A DNA stretch of 5,638 nucleotides, from the NCBI GenBank assembly GCA_028706995.1, contig JAQTVR010000082.1:1-5638 (forward strand). The letters run 5' to 3'. The DNA comes from Dehalococcoidales bacterium. GTDB lineage: Bacteria; Chloroflexota; Dehalococcoidia; Dehalococcoidales; UBA5627. Positions 1 to 4,907 of the stretch are shown here, one piece after another. A model generated the notes under the pieces. The model searched no databases, was not told where the DNA came from, and saw nothing but the letters and a program-made list of their open reading frames with translations. Each line of letters starts with the position of its first letter. Within the stretch, counting starts at the first letter, position 1. Position numbers and translations under genes: made by a program.

Positions 1-229
1 TAAAGCAAAAGGCTGGCAGGTAGGCAATGTCGATGCAGTTATCGTTGCCGAGCAGCCAAAATTGATGGATCATATAGATAATATAAGACAGAAACTGGCT
101 AAGACCTTAAAAGTTGAGACCGATGCGGTAAATGTCAAAGCCAGCACATCGGAGCAACTAGGTTTTGCCGGCAGGGAAGAGGGGATGGTTGCCTGGGCGG
201 TAGCTACAATAGTAAAGGAAAATGAATGA
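1..229 (+). CDS. ispF: 2-C-methyl-D-erythritol 2,4-cyclodiphosphate synthase, C-terminal part (5' end outside window)
   Basis: The frame is open from base 2 to a TGA at 227-229 and gives the last 75 residues of a protein that is usually about 160 long. IspF is a cytoplasmic homotrimeric, metal-dependent enzyme of the MEP isoprenoid pathway; it cyclises CDP-ME 2-phosphate to ME-cPP with release of CMP. Family signatures seen are the NVDAVIVAEQPK stretch early in the fragment and the C-terminal block KASTSEQLGFAGREEG, matching the usual KATT-x-E-x-LGF-x-GR-x-EG motif, whose Thr-Thr-Glu part helps hold the CDP moiety. Here the second position of the usual ATT is Ser, a mild change. Its stop codon overlaps the cysS start by four bases (ATGA, 226-229), so the two genes are very likely translationally coupled. 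Whether it is a stand-alone IspF or the end of an IspDF fusion cannot be seen. Confidence 0.95.
   Translation, partial: KAKGWQVGNVDAVIVAEQPKLMDHIDNIRQKLAKTLKVETDAVNVKASTSEQLGFAGREEGMVAWAVATIVKENE
214..220 (+). promoter_or_regulatory. Ribosome binding site of cysS inside ispF
   Basis: AAAGGAA lies six to seven bases before the cysS ATG at 226, within the last codons of ispF. Together with the ATGA overlap it supports ATG 226 as the start. Confidence 0.6.
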
Positions 230-1593
230 GGCTTTTTAGCACATTATCCGGGAAGAAAGAGGAATTTGCGCTCCAGGGCGATGAAGTCAAGATGTATGTC
301 TGCGGGGTAACACCTTATGATGATGCCCACATCGGTCATGCCATGAGCTACATAATCTTCGATGTTATAAGACGATATATCAATTTCAGCGGATACCGGC
401 TCAAATACATTCAAAACTTCACCGACATAGACGATAAGATAATCGACCGCTCTAACAAAAGGGGTATTCCCGCCGGCGAACTGGCACAGTTCTATTCCGA
501 AAGCTTTCTTGCAGATATGGATGCCTTAAATATAATGCGAGCAGATTTCTATCCCAAAGCTACTGGCGAAATAGATAAAATTATAGAAGTGGTTAAGGGT
601 TTAGTCGATAGAGGTTATGCTTATGAAGCCGCCGGAAGCGTCTACTTCAGGGTCAGGAAAGTTGCCGACTACGGAAAGCTGGCACACCGGACGCTCGATT
701 CTATGATGGCCGGTGCGCGTATAGAGATCGGGCAGGATAAAGAGCACCCGATGGATTTCACCCTGTGGAAGGCTTCTAAACCCGGCGAACCGGCATGGCA
801 AAGCCCCTGGGGCGAGGGCAGGCCCGGCTGGCATATCGAGTGCAGCGCTATGTCCTTGAAATACCTGGGGGAGACTATCGATATTCACGGCGGCGGGCAG
901 GATTTGATCTTTCCCCACCACGAGAATGAAATAGTCCAATCCGAAAGCTTTACAGGCAAAAAACCCTTTGCCAAATACTGGATGCATAACGGCTTGCTTC
1001 AATTCGGCGAAGACAAGATGAGCAAATCGCTGGGTAACCTTATAACCATAAAGGATGCGCTCAAGGAATACAGCGCCGATACCATACGCCTGTTCGTCTT
1101 GAACTCCCACTACCGAAGCCCTTTAAAGTATTCTAAAGAATCGTTCCAGGCAGCGGATGCGGGCGCCGAAAGATTGAGACGCACCGTTGCAAGAGAAGAA
1201 TCCAATAGCAATTCAAAGGAAAACCTCGATGCCGCACCTTACCGCAAGCAGTTTATAGAGGCTATGGATGATGATTTCAATACACCGCAGGCTCTGGCAG
1301 CTCTTTTCGACCTTGCAAGATCGATAAACCAGGCGGCTGATACAGGAACAGGATTTGCACAGGCGAAATCCGTTTTCCTGGAGCTTGCACAGAATGTTTT
1401 GGGGCTTAGTTTGTCTTCGGCAGATTACCGGGGCAATGCAGAAATCCAACAACTAATCGAAGACCGTCAGAACCTGCGGAAAGAGAAGAAGTGGAAAGAA
1501 GCCGATGCCGTCAGGGAAAAACTTACAGCGCTTGGGGTGGCCGTAGAAGACACAACTACCGGAGTAAAAATTATACCGATACGCAAGAAATAA
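226..1593 (+). CDS. cysS: Cysteinyl-tRNA synthetase (class I)
   Basis: This 455-residue protein charges tRNA-Cys with cysteine using ATP in the cytoplasm. The length is close to the usual 460 or so, and the N-terminus (MRLFSTLSGKKEEF) matches the family, supporting this ATG. The class I signatures are intact: HIGH at residues 35-38 and KMSKS at 264-268. The four zinc ligands that select cysteine are present as C26 (in MYVCG), C206 (in WHIECSAMS), H231 and E235 (in FPHHENE). A DALR-type helical domain follows, with DDDFNTP at 348-354, then the charged C-terminal tail typical of bacterial CysRS, including KEADAVREKL. It begins inside the ispF stop codon and sits 29 bases before the next gene, so it looks like a middle gene of an operon. 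No damage or unusual composition was seen. Confidence 0.98.
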   Translation: MRLFSTLSGKKEEFALQGDEVKMYVCGVTPYDDAHIGHAMSYIIFDVIRRYINFSGYRLKYIQNFTDIDDKIIDRSNKRGIPAGELAQFYSESFLADMDALNIMRADFYPKATGEIDKIIEVVKGLVDRGYAYEAAGSVYFRVRKVADYGKLAHRTLDSMMAGARIEIGQDKEHPMDFTLWKASKPGEPAWQSPWGEGRPGWHIECSAMSLKYLGETIDIHGGGQDLIFPHHENEIVQSESFTGKKPFAKYWMHNGLLQFGEDKMSKSLGNLITIKDALKEYSADTIRLFVLNSHYRSPLKYSKESFQAADAGAERLRRTVAREESNSNSKENLDAAPYRKQFIEAMDDDFNTPQALAALFDLARSINQAADTGTGFAQAKSVFLELAQNVLGLSLSSADYRGNAEIQQLIEDRQNLRKEKKWKEADAVREKLTALGVAVEDTTTGVKIIPIRKK

Positions 1594-1605
1594 CCGGACA
1601 TAAAA

Positions 1606-1611
1606 AGGAGG
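1606..1611 (+). promoter_or_regulatory. Strong Shine-Dalgarno of the small membrane protein gene
   Basis: AGGAGG, inside AAGGAGGGG, lies between the cysS stop and ATG 1623 with a spacing of 11 bases to the A of ATG. It fixes the start of the small gene. The same frame is open further upstream inside cysS, but that part is only the out-of-frame shadow of cysS. Confidence 0.7.
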
Positions 1612-1622
1612 GGATACGGTAT

Positions 1623-1835
1623 ATGGTAAACGTAATTATTTCCATCATCGGGCTGACAGTACTGATTTTAATAGGCTGGATGGCTAAAGAATTCTTTTTG
1701 GCGACGGAAATCTCGATTTTTCTACGTATACTTATTGGTGTTATTATTGTATGCAGTATTGCACTTTTGGGAATCACAATTAAGGATAAAATAAAACAGG
1801 ACAAGAAAGATGATTTTAAAGGAGTTGATAGATGA
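1623..1835 (+). CDS. Small two-helix membrane protein of unknown function, paired with a YbjQ-family gene
   Basis: This is a 70-residue protein that I do not recognise as a named family. Two hydrophobic segments are visible, about residues 4-21 (VIISIIGLTVLILIGWMA) and about 29-53, separated by a short loop. A lysine- and aspartate-rich tail (KDKIKQDKKDDFKG) follows and should lie in the cytoplasm by the positive-inside rule. No signal-peptidase or lipobox motif is seen. The start is chosen from the AGGAGG at 1606-1611. Its TGA overlaps the ATG of the following YbjQ-family gene by four bases (ATGA, 1832-1835), so the two products are probably made in fixed proportion. A role as membrane partner or anchor for the YbjQ-like protein is inference from this coupling only. 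Confidence 0.8.
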   Translation: MVNVIISIIGLTVLILIGWMAKEFFLATEISIFLRILIGVIIVCSIALLGITIKDKIKQDKKDDFKGVDR

Positions 1836-2146
1836 TAATAGTCACATCGCCGGAAATAAAAGGCAAGAATATTTCACGTACCATCGGATTGGTCAGAGGC
1901 AGCACCATCCGGGCAAGGCATATCGGCAAGGATATTATGGCAGGACTTCGAGGGATGGTCGGCGGTGAAATAACAGAATATACCAAGATGATGGCGGAAG
2001 CCAGGGAACAGGCTTTGCAGAGGATGATAGAGGATGCCCAGGGCAAAGGTGCTAACGCCATCATCTGCATGAGATTCGACACGGCTATGGTAATGCAGAA
2101 CGCCGCCGAGACAATAGCCTACGGCACAGGTGTAGTCCTGGAATAA
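1832..2146 (+). CDS. YbjQ/UPF0145 (DUF74, 'heavy-metal-binding domain') family protein
   Basis: The 104-residue protein spans the whole family length. Features typical of YbjQ proteins are the start MIIVTSPEIKGK, the GLVRGSTIRARHIGKDI stretch (residues about 19-35), the GGEITEYTKMMAEAREQA segment (about 44-61), GANAIICMRFD (about 73-83) and the C-terminal AYGTGVVLE. The family forms small soluble oligomers, and its physiological role is unsettled; the 'heavy-metal-binding' label comes from the domain name and is not shown by this sequence, which has only one cysteine. AAAGGAG at 1818-1824, seven bases before the ATG, is a good ribosome binding site lying inside the upstream gene. It is the last gene of the ispF–cysS run, and no clear terminator follows it. 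Confidence 0.92.
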   Translation: MIIVTSPEIKGKNISRTIGLVRGSTIRARHIGKDIMAGLRGMVGGEITEYTKMMAEAREQALQRMIEDAQGKGANAIICMRFDTAMVMQNAAETIAYGTGVVLE

Positions 2147-2183
2147 ATATTAGACCCCACTAAAGATAAAAAATGCTTTCACC

Positions 2184-2212
2184 TTGCCAAAGCTGGCTAC
2201 TTATGATAAATT
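2184..2212 (+). promoter_or_regulatory. Probable sigma-70-type promoter of tRNA-Ala
   Basis: TTGCCA (2184-2189, five of six to TTGACA) and TAAATT (2207-2212, four of six to TATAAT) are 17 bases apart, and the mature tRNA begins 11 bases downstream. An alternative -10, TATGAT at 2202-2207, is closer to consensus but only 12 bases from the -35. The -35 overlaps a short GCCA/TGGC hairpin (2186-2197). Confidence 0.4.
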
Positions 2213-2223
2213 AGATAATCCAC

Positions 2224-2299
2224 GGGGCCATAGTTCAGTTGGGAGAACGTTTGACTGGCAGTCAAAAGGTCGGGAGTTCGAGCCTCCCTGGCTCCACCA
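2224..2299 (+). tRNA. tRNA-Ala, anticodon GGC, CCA encoded
   Basis: The sequence folds into a complete cloverleaf. The acceptor stem GGGGCCA/TGGCTCC contains the G3·U70 wobble that is the main alanine identity element. The D arm is GTTC/GAAC with an eight-base loop, and the anticodon arm is TTTGA/TCAAA with loop CTGGCAG and anticodon GGC at 2257-2259. The variable loop AGGTC is followed by the T arm GGGAG/CTCCC with loop TTCGAGC. The discriminator is A73 (2296), and CCA is encoded at 2297-2299. It decodes GCC, and GCU by wobble. No tRNA neighbour is present, so it appears to be a single-tRNA unit read in the same direction as the genes. Confidence 0.97.
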
Positions 2300-2316
2300 A
2301 AGGGGACGATACCTAG

Positions 2317-2409
2317 AACTCCTCGGCAGCTTCGACGAGATTCGAGTTGGTCAGGGAGAGTTTTTTCAGTGACCTTCCCGTGGATTCCTTAGATTTGCTA
2401 TTCAGGAAT
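2317..2409 (+). other. Run of three inverted repeats behind tRNA-Ala (non-coding)
   Basis: I see no gene between the tRNA and about 2469. Three inverted repeats follow one another almost without gaps. The first is AACTC (2317-2321) with GAGTT (2344-2348), enclosing CTCG (2322-2325) with CGAG (2336-2339). The second is GGTCA (2349-2353) with TGACC (2370-2374), whose loop includes six T. The third is ATTCCT (2384-2389) with AGGAAT (2404-2409). They lead directly into the terminator-like stem at 2410. This could be a structured trailer of the tRNA transcript, a leader RNA, or chance pairing; no known RNA family was recognised. Confidence 0.35.
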
Positions 2410-2466
2410 TAAGGTGGTTGCATTAGAAAGTTAAACCACTCCTAACTACCTCCCACCTTACTTTTT
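2410..2466 (+). terminator. Terminator-like stem with a competing alternative stem
   Basis: An eight-base perfect inverted repeat, TAAGGTGG (2410-2417) with CCACCTTA (2453-2460), is followed after one base by TTTTT (2462-2466), as in a rho-independent terminator on the + strand. The loop is long (35 bases). The left arm can instead pair as GTGGTT (2414-2419) with AACCAC (2434-2439), which would break the terminator stem. It is placed to end transcripts from the tRNA-Ala promoter. The long loop keeps confidence moderate. Confidence 0.4.
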
Positions 2467-2468
2467 AG

Positions 2469-2714
2469 GGTCTGGTCAAGCTATCTATCGAGAAAGGTAG
2501 GAAAACTCAGCATATTGCGACTGTCGAGGGCACTATCAGCACTGTTGATACAGCAGAGTCTACTATATCAGTTCTACCAAACAACGAAACTGAAGCTATA
2601 GTCCTTAATGCAAACCCTCAAAAAACCGAAATCACCATTGACGGTGAAGCGGTTGCTCTTGCAGGAAGAACCGGAATCGTAAAGTTCCAGCCGGAGTTCA
2701 AAGAAGCGATATAG
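2469..2714 (+). pseudogene. Startless 3' remnant of a DUF5666-like beta-domain protein
   Basis: An 81-codon frame is open from just after a TAG (2466-2468) to a TAG at 2712-2714, but contains no ATG, GTG or TTG. The translation resembles the repeat-like DUF5666 domain of secreted bacterial proteins: a VEGTISTVDTAESTISVLP half, then KTEITIDGEAVALA and a closing VKFQPEFKEAI. In that family these correspond to 'v-G-tItavd...tvt', 'T-kI-vdGk-a-laDLkvG' and 'V-v-ydp-tkeA'. The usual LxvG linker appears shortened. No signal peptide, promoter or ribosome binding site precedes it, and the terminator-like stem at 2410-2466 lies directly upstream. I read it as the decayed end of a gene whose front has been lost. 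The family assignment rests on pattern memory and is tentative. Confidence 0.5.
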
Positions 2715-2715
2715 T

Positions 2716-2745
2716 TTGCATTTCCGTGCAATAGCGGAATATTAT
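2716..2745 (+). promoter_or_regulatory. Candidate promoter with small palindrome before the MFS gene
   Basis: TATTAT (2740-2745) is a five-of-six -10 box lying 18 bases after a poor -35 (TTGCAT, 2716-2721). A palindrome TTGCA/TGCAA (2716-2720, 2727-2731) overlaps the -35 region and could be an operator. Transcription would begin only a few bases before GTG 2756. Confidence 0.3.
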
Positions 2746-2755
2746 ATTATTCATA

Positions 2756-4003
2756 GTGATCAGACGTTTTTCCCTGTATGGTTTTCTAAAGAATCAGCGG
2801 TACTTCGAGCCATTTATCATACTCTTTTTCCTGCAACAGGGGCTTTCTTTCACTCAAATAGGTTTTCTCATCGGTTTCCGCGAGCTTTTTATCAACCTCA
2901 TAGAAATTCCCAGTGGCGCCGTTGCCGATTTGTTCGGGCGCCGCCGCAGCATGATTTTATCTTTTATCTCTTATATCATTTCTTTCGCTATCTTCGGATT
3001 CAGCAGTCTTTACTGGCATTTCTTTGTAGCGATGTTCTTTTTTGCCATCGGCGAGGCGTTTCGCACCGGCACGCATAAGGCGATGATATTCACATGGTTA
3101 CGCATACAGGGACGGCTGGATGAAAAAACAAAAGTCTATGGTTATACCCGCTCCTGGTCTAAAATCGGTTCGGTGGTTTCTACTATACTAGCAGTTATTT
3201 TTGTCCTGTTAACGGATAACTATTCTTACGTCTTTTTCTTTGCCATAGTGCCATATATTATCGGTTTGATTAACTTCCTCACCTATCCCGAGGAACTGGA
3301 GGGGCGGCCTGAAAAACATGTCAATATTCGTGATGTTATTATTCACCTGTGGGAATGCATCCGAGCTGCAGTAGGAAATGTGAAATTACGCCGGCTTATC
3401 GTCGAATCCATTTCCTTCGAAGGTGTATATAAAGCAGTCGAAAACTATCTTCAACCAATCTTGAAAAACATAGCATTACTGTTACCGATCTTTGTTGTCT
3501 GGGGAGAAGCTCAGCGCAGTTCTATTGTAGTCGGACTGGTTTATATTATCATATATATTGCTGCAGCCTATGCCAGCCGCAATTCCCATCGCCTGGTCAA
3601 TTTTGCAGGAGGGGAAGAAGCAGGCAGTCGCCTGTTGTGGAAAGTAAACTTTATAATTTATATTGCGCTTATTCCTCTACTATTCTTCGAGTATTATTAT
3701 GCGGCTATAATCTGTTTTATCCTGCTGTCGCTGGCGCAGAACTTCTGGTATCCTATACTGTTAAGCCGTTTCGATGCCTATGCTACTGAAGAGAAGGGCG
3801 CAACCGTTTTATCCATCGAGAGTCAGGCGAAATCCATCTCCACTATGATATTAGCGCCTTTAATAGGGGTATTCGTGGATTATGTGGGCAGTAACGGTCC
3901 GGGTGGTGAGTTTTGGCCTGTAGCCTTACTAGCTGCTATTCCTTCCCTGTACATACTGCTCACTCATCCTAAAAACAGGGCAAAGATAAATAATACTATC
4001 TAA
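2756..4003 (+). CDS. Major facilitator superfamily (MFS) transporter, 12 helices
   Basis: This is a 415-residue inner-membrane protein of normal MFS length. The hallmark loop motif A between helices 2 and 3 is complete: G54, D58 and GRRR at 61-64, in IPSGAVADLFGRRR. About a dozen hydrophobic segments follow, for example near residues 67-87, 88-101, 136-152, 156-175, 235-250, 256-273, 297-315, 316-333, 363-380 and 386-403, with a charged central loop at about 177-215. A GEAFRTGTHKAMIF stretch (99-112) is typical of one branch of bacterial MFS proteins. The substrate cannot be told; drug or metabolite efflux is only the family's common role. GTG is the sole ordinary start after the in-frame TAG at 2732, and there is no good Shine-Dalgarno (GCGGAA at 2734-2739 is too far away). 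The hemolysin III-like gene follows 34 bases later, probably in the same operon. Confidence 0.93.
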   Translation: MIRRFSLYGFLKNQRYFEPFIILFFLQQGLSFTQIGFLIGFRELFINLIEIPSGAVADLFGRRRSMILSFISYIISFAIFGFSSLYWHFFVAMFFFAIGEAFRTGTHKAMIFTWLRIQGRLDEKTKVYGYTRSWSKIGSVVSTILAVIFVLLTDNYSYVFFFAIVPYIIGLINFLTYPEELEGRPEKHVNIRDVIIHLWECIRAAVGNVKLRRLIVESISFEGVYKAVENYLQPILKNIALLLPIFVVWGEAQRSSIVVGLVYIIIYIAAAYASRNSHRLVNFAGGEEAGSRLLWKVNFIIYIALIPLLFFEYYYAAIICFILLSLAQNFWYPILLSRFDAYATEEKGATVLSIESQAKSISTMILAPLIGVFVDYVGSNGPGGEFWPVALLAAIPSLYILLTHPKNRAKINNTI

Positions 4004-4026
4004 ATATATAATTATCAGCACAGACT

Positions 4027-4031
4027 GGAGG
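4027..4031 (+). promoter_or_regulatory. Shine-Dalgarno that points to an AUA start
   Basis: GGAGG ends six bases before ATA 4038, an ideal spacing. No ATG, GTG or TTG in the right frame lies nearby; the first in-frame ordinary start is TTG 4119, 87 bases downstream. This site decides the start of the hemolysin III-like gene. Confidence 0.6.
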
Positions 4032-4037
4032 CTTTCA

Positions 4038-4682
4038 ATAAAAGTTAAAGAATCGGAACGGATATCATCATATTCGCACCTTACAGGGGCGATAGCTTCG
4101 GTTATCGGCCTTTTAGTATTGTTATGTGTAACGTGGGATCAATGGGATTACTTTATCGTCTCTCTGGTTTATGGTCTCGGAGCTATCTGCCTTTTCTCCG
4201 CGAGCGCAATATATCATTCGCGAAAGCAGAAAGAGAACGATATGAGTATCTGGCGCAAGTTCGACCACTTAGCAATATTCATAATGATTGCCGGTACCTA
4301 TACCCCAATGGCCTATGTTTATCTAGACGGAGCCTGGTTCTGGAGCATCATCAGCGTGCAGTGGGCTGGCGTAATAGCCGGACTATTTTTTAAGGTGTTT
4401 TACCTGCGTGCTCCACGCATCATTTCCCCCATATTGTATCTTTTAATGGGCTGGATGGCGGTTATTCCGATGAATATCCTTTGGCACAGGATGTCAACTG
4501 TGTCTTTCATGTTGCTGGCTGCCGGAGGGCTTGCATACAGCATTGGAGCCGTTATATATGCTATCAAGAAGCCCAACCCGATACCCGGTGTATTCGGCTT
4601 CCACGAGATGTTCCATATATTCATCCTTATCGGAGCATTGCTTCACTACTTTATGGTTTATATAGCAGTTACACAGGTTTAA
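4038..4682 (+). CDS. Hemolysin III / PAQR-family seven-helix membrane protein, probable AUA start
   Basis: From ATA 4038 the frame gives 214 residues, the usual length of bacterial hemolysin III (YqfA/YplQ-like) proteins. The conserved N-terminal E-x-x-S-x-x-x-H block (ESERISSYSHLTGA, 5-18) and the first helix are included only with this start; beginning at TTG 4119 would leave 187 residues without them. Seven hydrophobic segments are visible, near 15-31, 38-57, 76-95, 98-116, 122-141, 147-166 and 190-210. The PAQR metal-site residues are all present: S56 and H60 in SASAIYH, D76 and H77 in FDH, and H189 and H193 in HEMFH. AGTYTP (85-90) and LYLLMGWMAV (about 135-144) are further family marks. 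In PAQR relatives such residues hold a zinc ion and support lipid amidase activity; activity here, and the 'hemolysin' name, are unproven. It follows the MFS gene by 34 bases. Confidence 0.88.
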   Translation: MKVKESERISSYSHLTGAIASVIGLLVLLCVTWDQWDYFIVSLVYGLGAICLFSASAIYHSRKQKENDMSIWRKFDHLAIFIMIAGTYTPMAYVYLDGAWFWSIISVQWAGVIAGLFFKVFYLRAPRIISPILYLLMGWMAVIPMNILWHRMSTVSFMLLAAGGLAYSIGAVIYAIKKPNPIPGVFGFHEMFHIFILIGALLHYFMVYIAVTQV

Positions 4683-4690
4683 TCTTATCA

Positions 4691-4714
4691 ATAAGTACGA
4701 CATTGCATACTTAT
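4691..4714 (+). other. Hairpin just after the hemolysin III-like gene
   Basis: ATAAGTA (4691-4697) and TACTTAT (4708-4714) form a seven-base perfect stem with a ten-base loop, eight bases after the stop codon. No T-run follows, so it is a weak terminator candidate. A direct repeat CTTATCA (4684-4690, 4710-4716) overlaps it. Confidence 0.3.
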
Positions 4715-4736
4715 CACTCATGTTAGGTGTTTTCCC

Positions 4737-4774
4737 CCCGCTCAAATCCTTCGACAATCATCAGGACGAGCGGG
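4737..4774. repeat. REP-like palindrome, unit 1
   Basis: Outer arms CCCGCTC (4737-4743) and GAGCGGG (4768-4774), with inner arms TCCT (4747-4750) and AGGA (4763-4766), form a hairpin. The loop region begins TTCGACA, resembling the reverse complement of the TGTCGAA core of unit 2, so the two units are in opposite orientation. Short palindromes with such TTCGACA/TGTCGAA cores are scattered in many bacterial genomes. The core of this unit looks diverged. Confidence 0.6.
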
Positions 4775-4788
4775 AATAGATTAAATGA

Positions 4789-4822
4789 GCCGCTCATGGT
4801 GAGCCTGTCGAACCATAGCGGC
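4789..4822. repeat. REP-like palindrome, unit 2
   Basis: GCCGCT (4789-4794) pairs with AGCGGC (4817-4822), and ATGGT (4796-4800) with ACCAT (4812-4816), with C4795 as a single bulge; the loop is GAGCCTGTCGA. The loop carries TGTCGAA, the reverse complement of TTCGACA in unit 1. The pair forms an inverted two-unit cluster similar in layout to a BIME. The 5' arm here can also pair with the 3' arm of unit 1 (CCGCTC 4790-4795 with GAGCGG 4768-4773). Confidence 0.65.
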
Positions 4823-4870
4823 GATGATTGTTAAGAAAGATAGTTAACAGTTCCCCCGAGATGTCTGCCG

Positions 4871-4879
4871 TGCTATTAT
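4871..4879 (+). promoter_or_regulatory. Candidate extended -10 promoter of the methyltransferase gene
   Basis: TGCTATTAT has the TGn extension plus a five-of-six -10 box. No good -35 sits at the right distance (TTAACA at 4844-4849 is 24 bases away), which extended -10 promoters tolerate. The predicted start of transcription leaves a leader of about 20 bases containing the ribosome binding site. Confidence 0.35.
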
Positions 4880-4907
4880 TAGGTGAAAATATTTATGAGG
4901 ATTCGCT

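Noticed and set aside
601..1110. Long minus-strand open frame inside cysS
   Set aside because: It is antisense to intact catalytic motifs of cysS and has no recognisable domain; it follows from codon bias in the opposite strand.
1491..1622. N-terminal extension of the small membrane protein into cysS
   Set aside because: The same frame is open upstream, but it is the shadow of cysS in another frame; the AGGAGG at 1606-1611 and the hydrophobic start favour ATG 1623.
2184..2372. Short + strand open frame running through the tRNA
   Set aside because: It covers the whole tRNA-Ala cloverleaf, so it is not a gene.
2411..2466. T-box riboswitch
   Set aside because: AAGGTGGT resembles the first half of the T-box sequence, but the ACCGCG half, a specifier loop and a downstream synthetase or amino-acid gene are missing.
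2224..2468. Attachment site of an integrated element at the tRNA 3' end
   Set aside because: I looked for a second copy of the tRNA 3' end (TTCGAGCCTCCCTGGCTCC) downstream and found none; no integrase gene is present.
2716..3078. A 120-codon + strand open frame overlapping the start of the MFS gene
   Set aside because: The MFS frame carries motif A and hydrophobic helices over the same bases; this frame is arginine- and histidine-rich with no family features.
4683..4907. CRISPR array or insertion sequence
   Set aside because: There are only two inverted palindromes, no regularly spaced direct repeats, no transposase frame and no target duplication.
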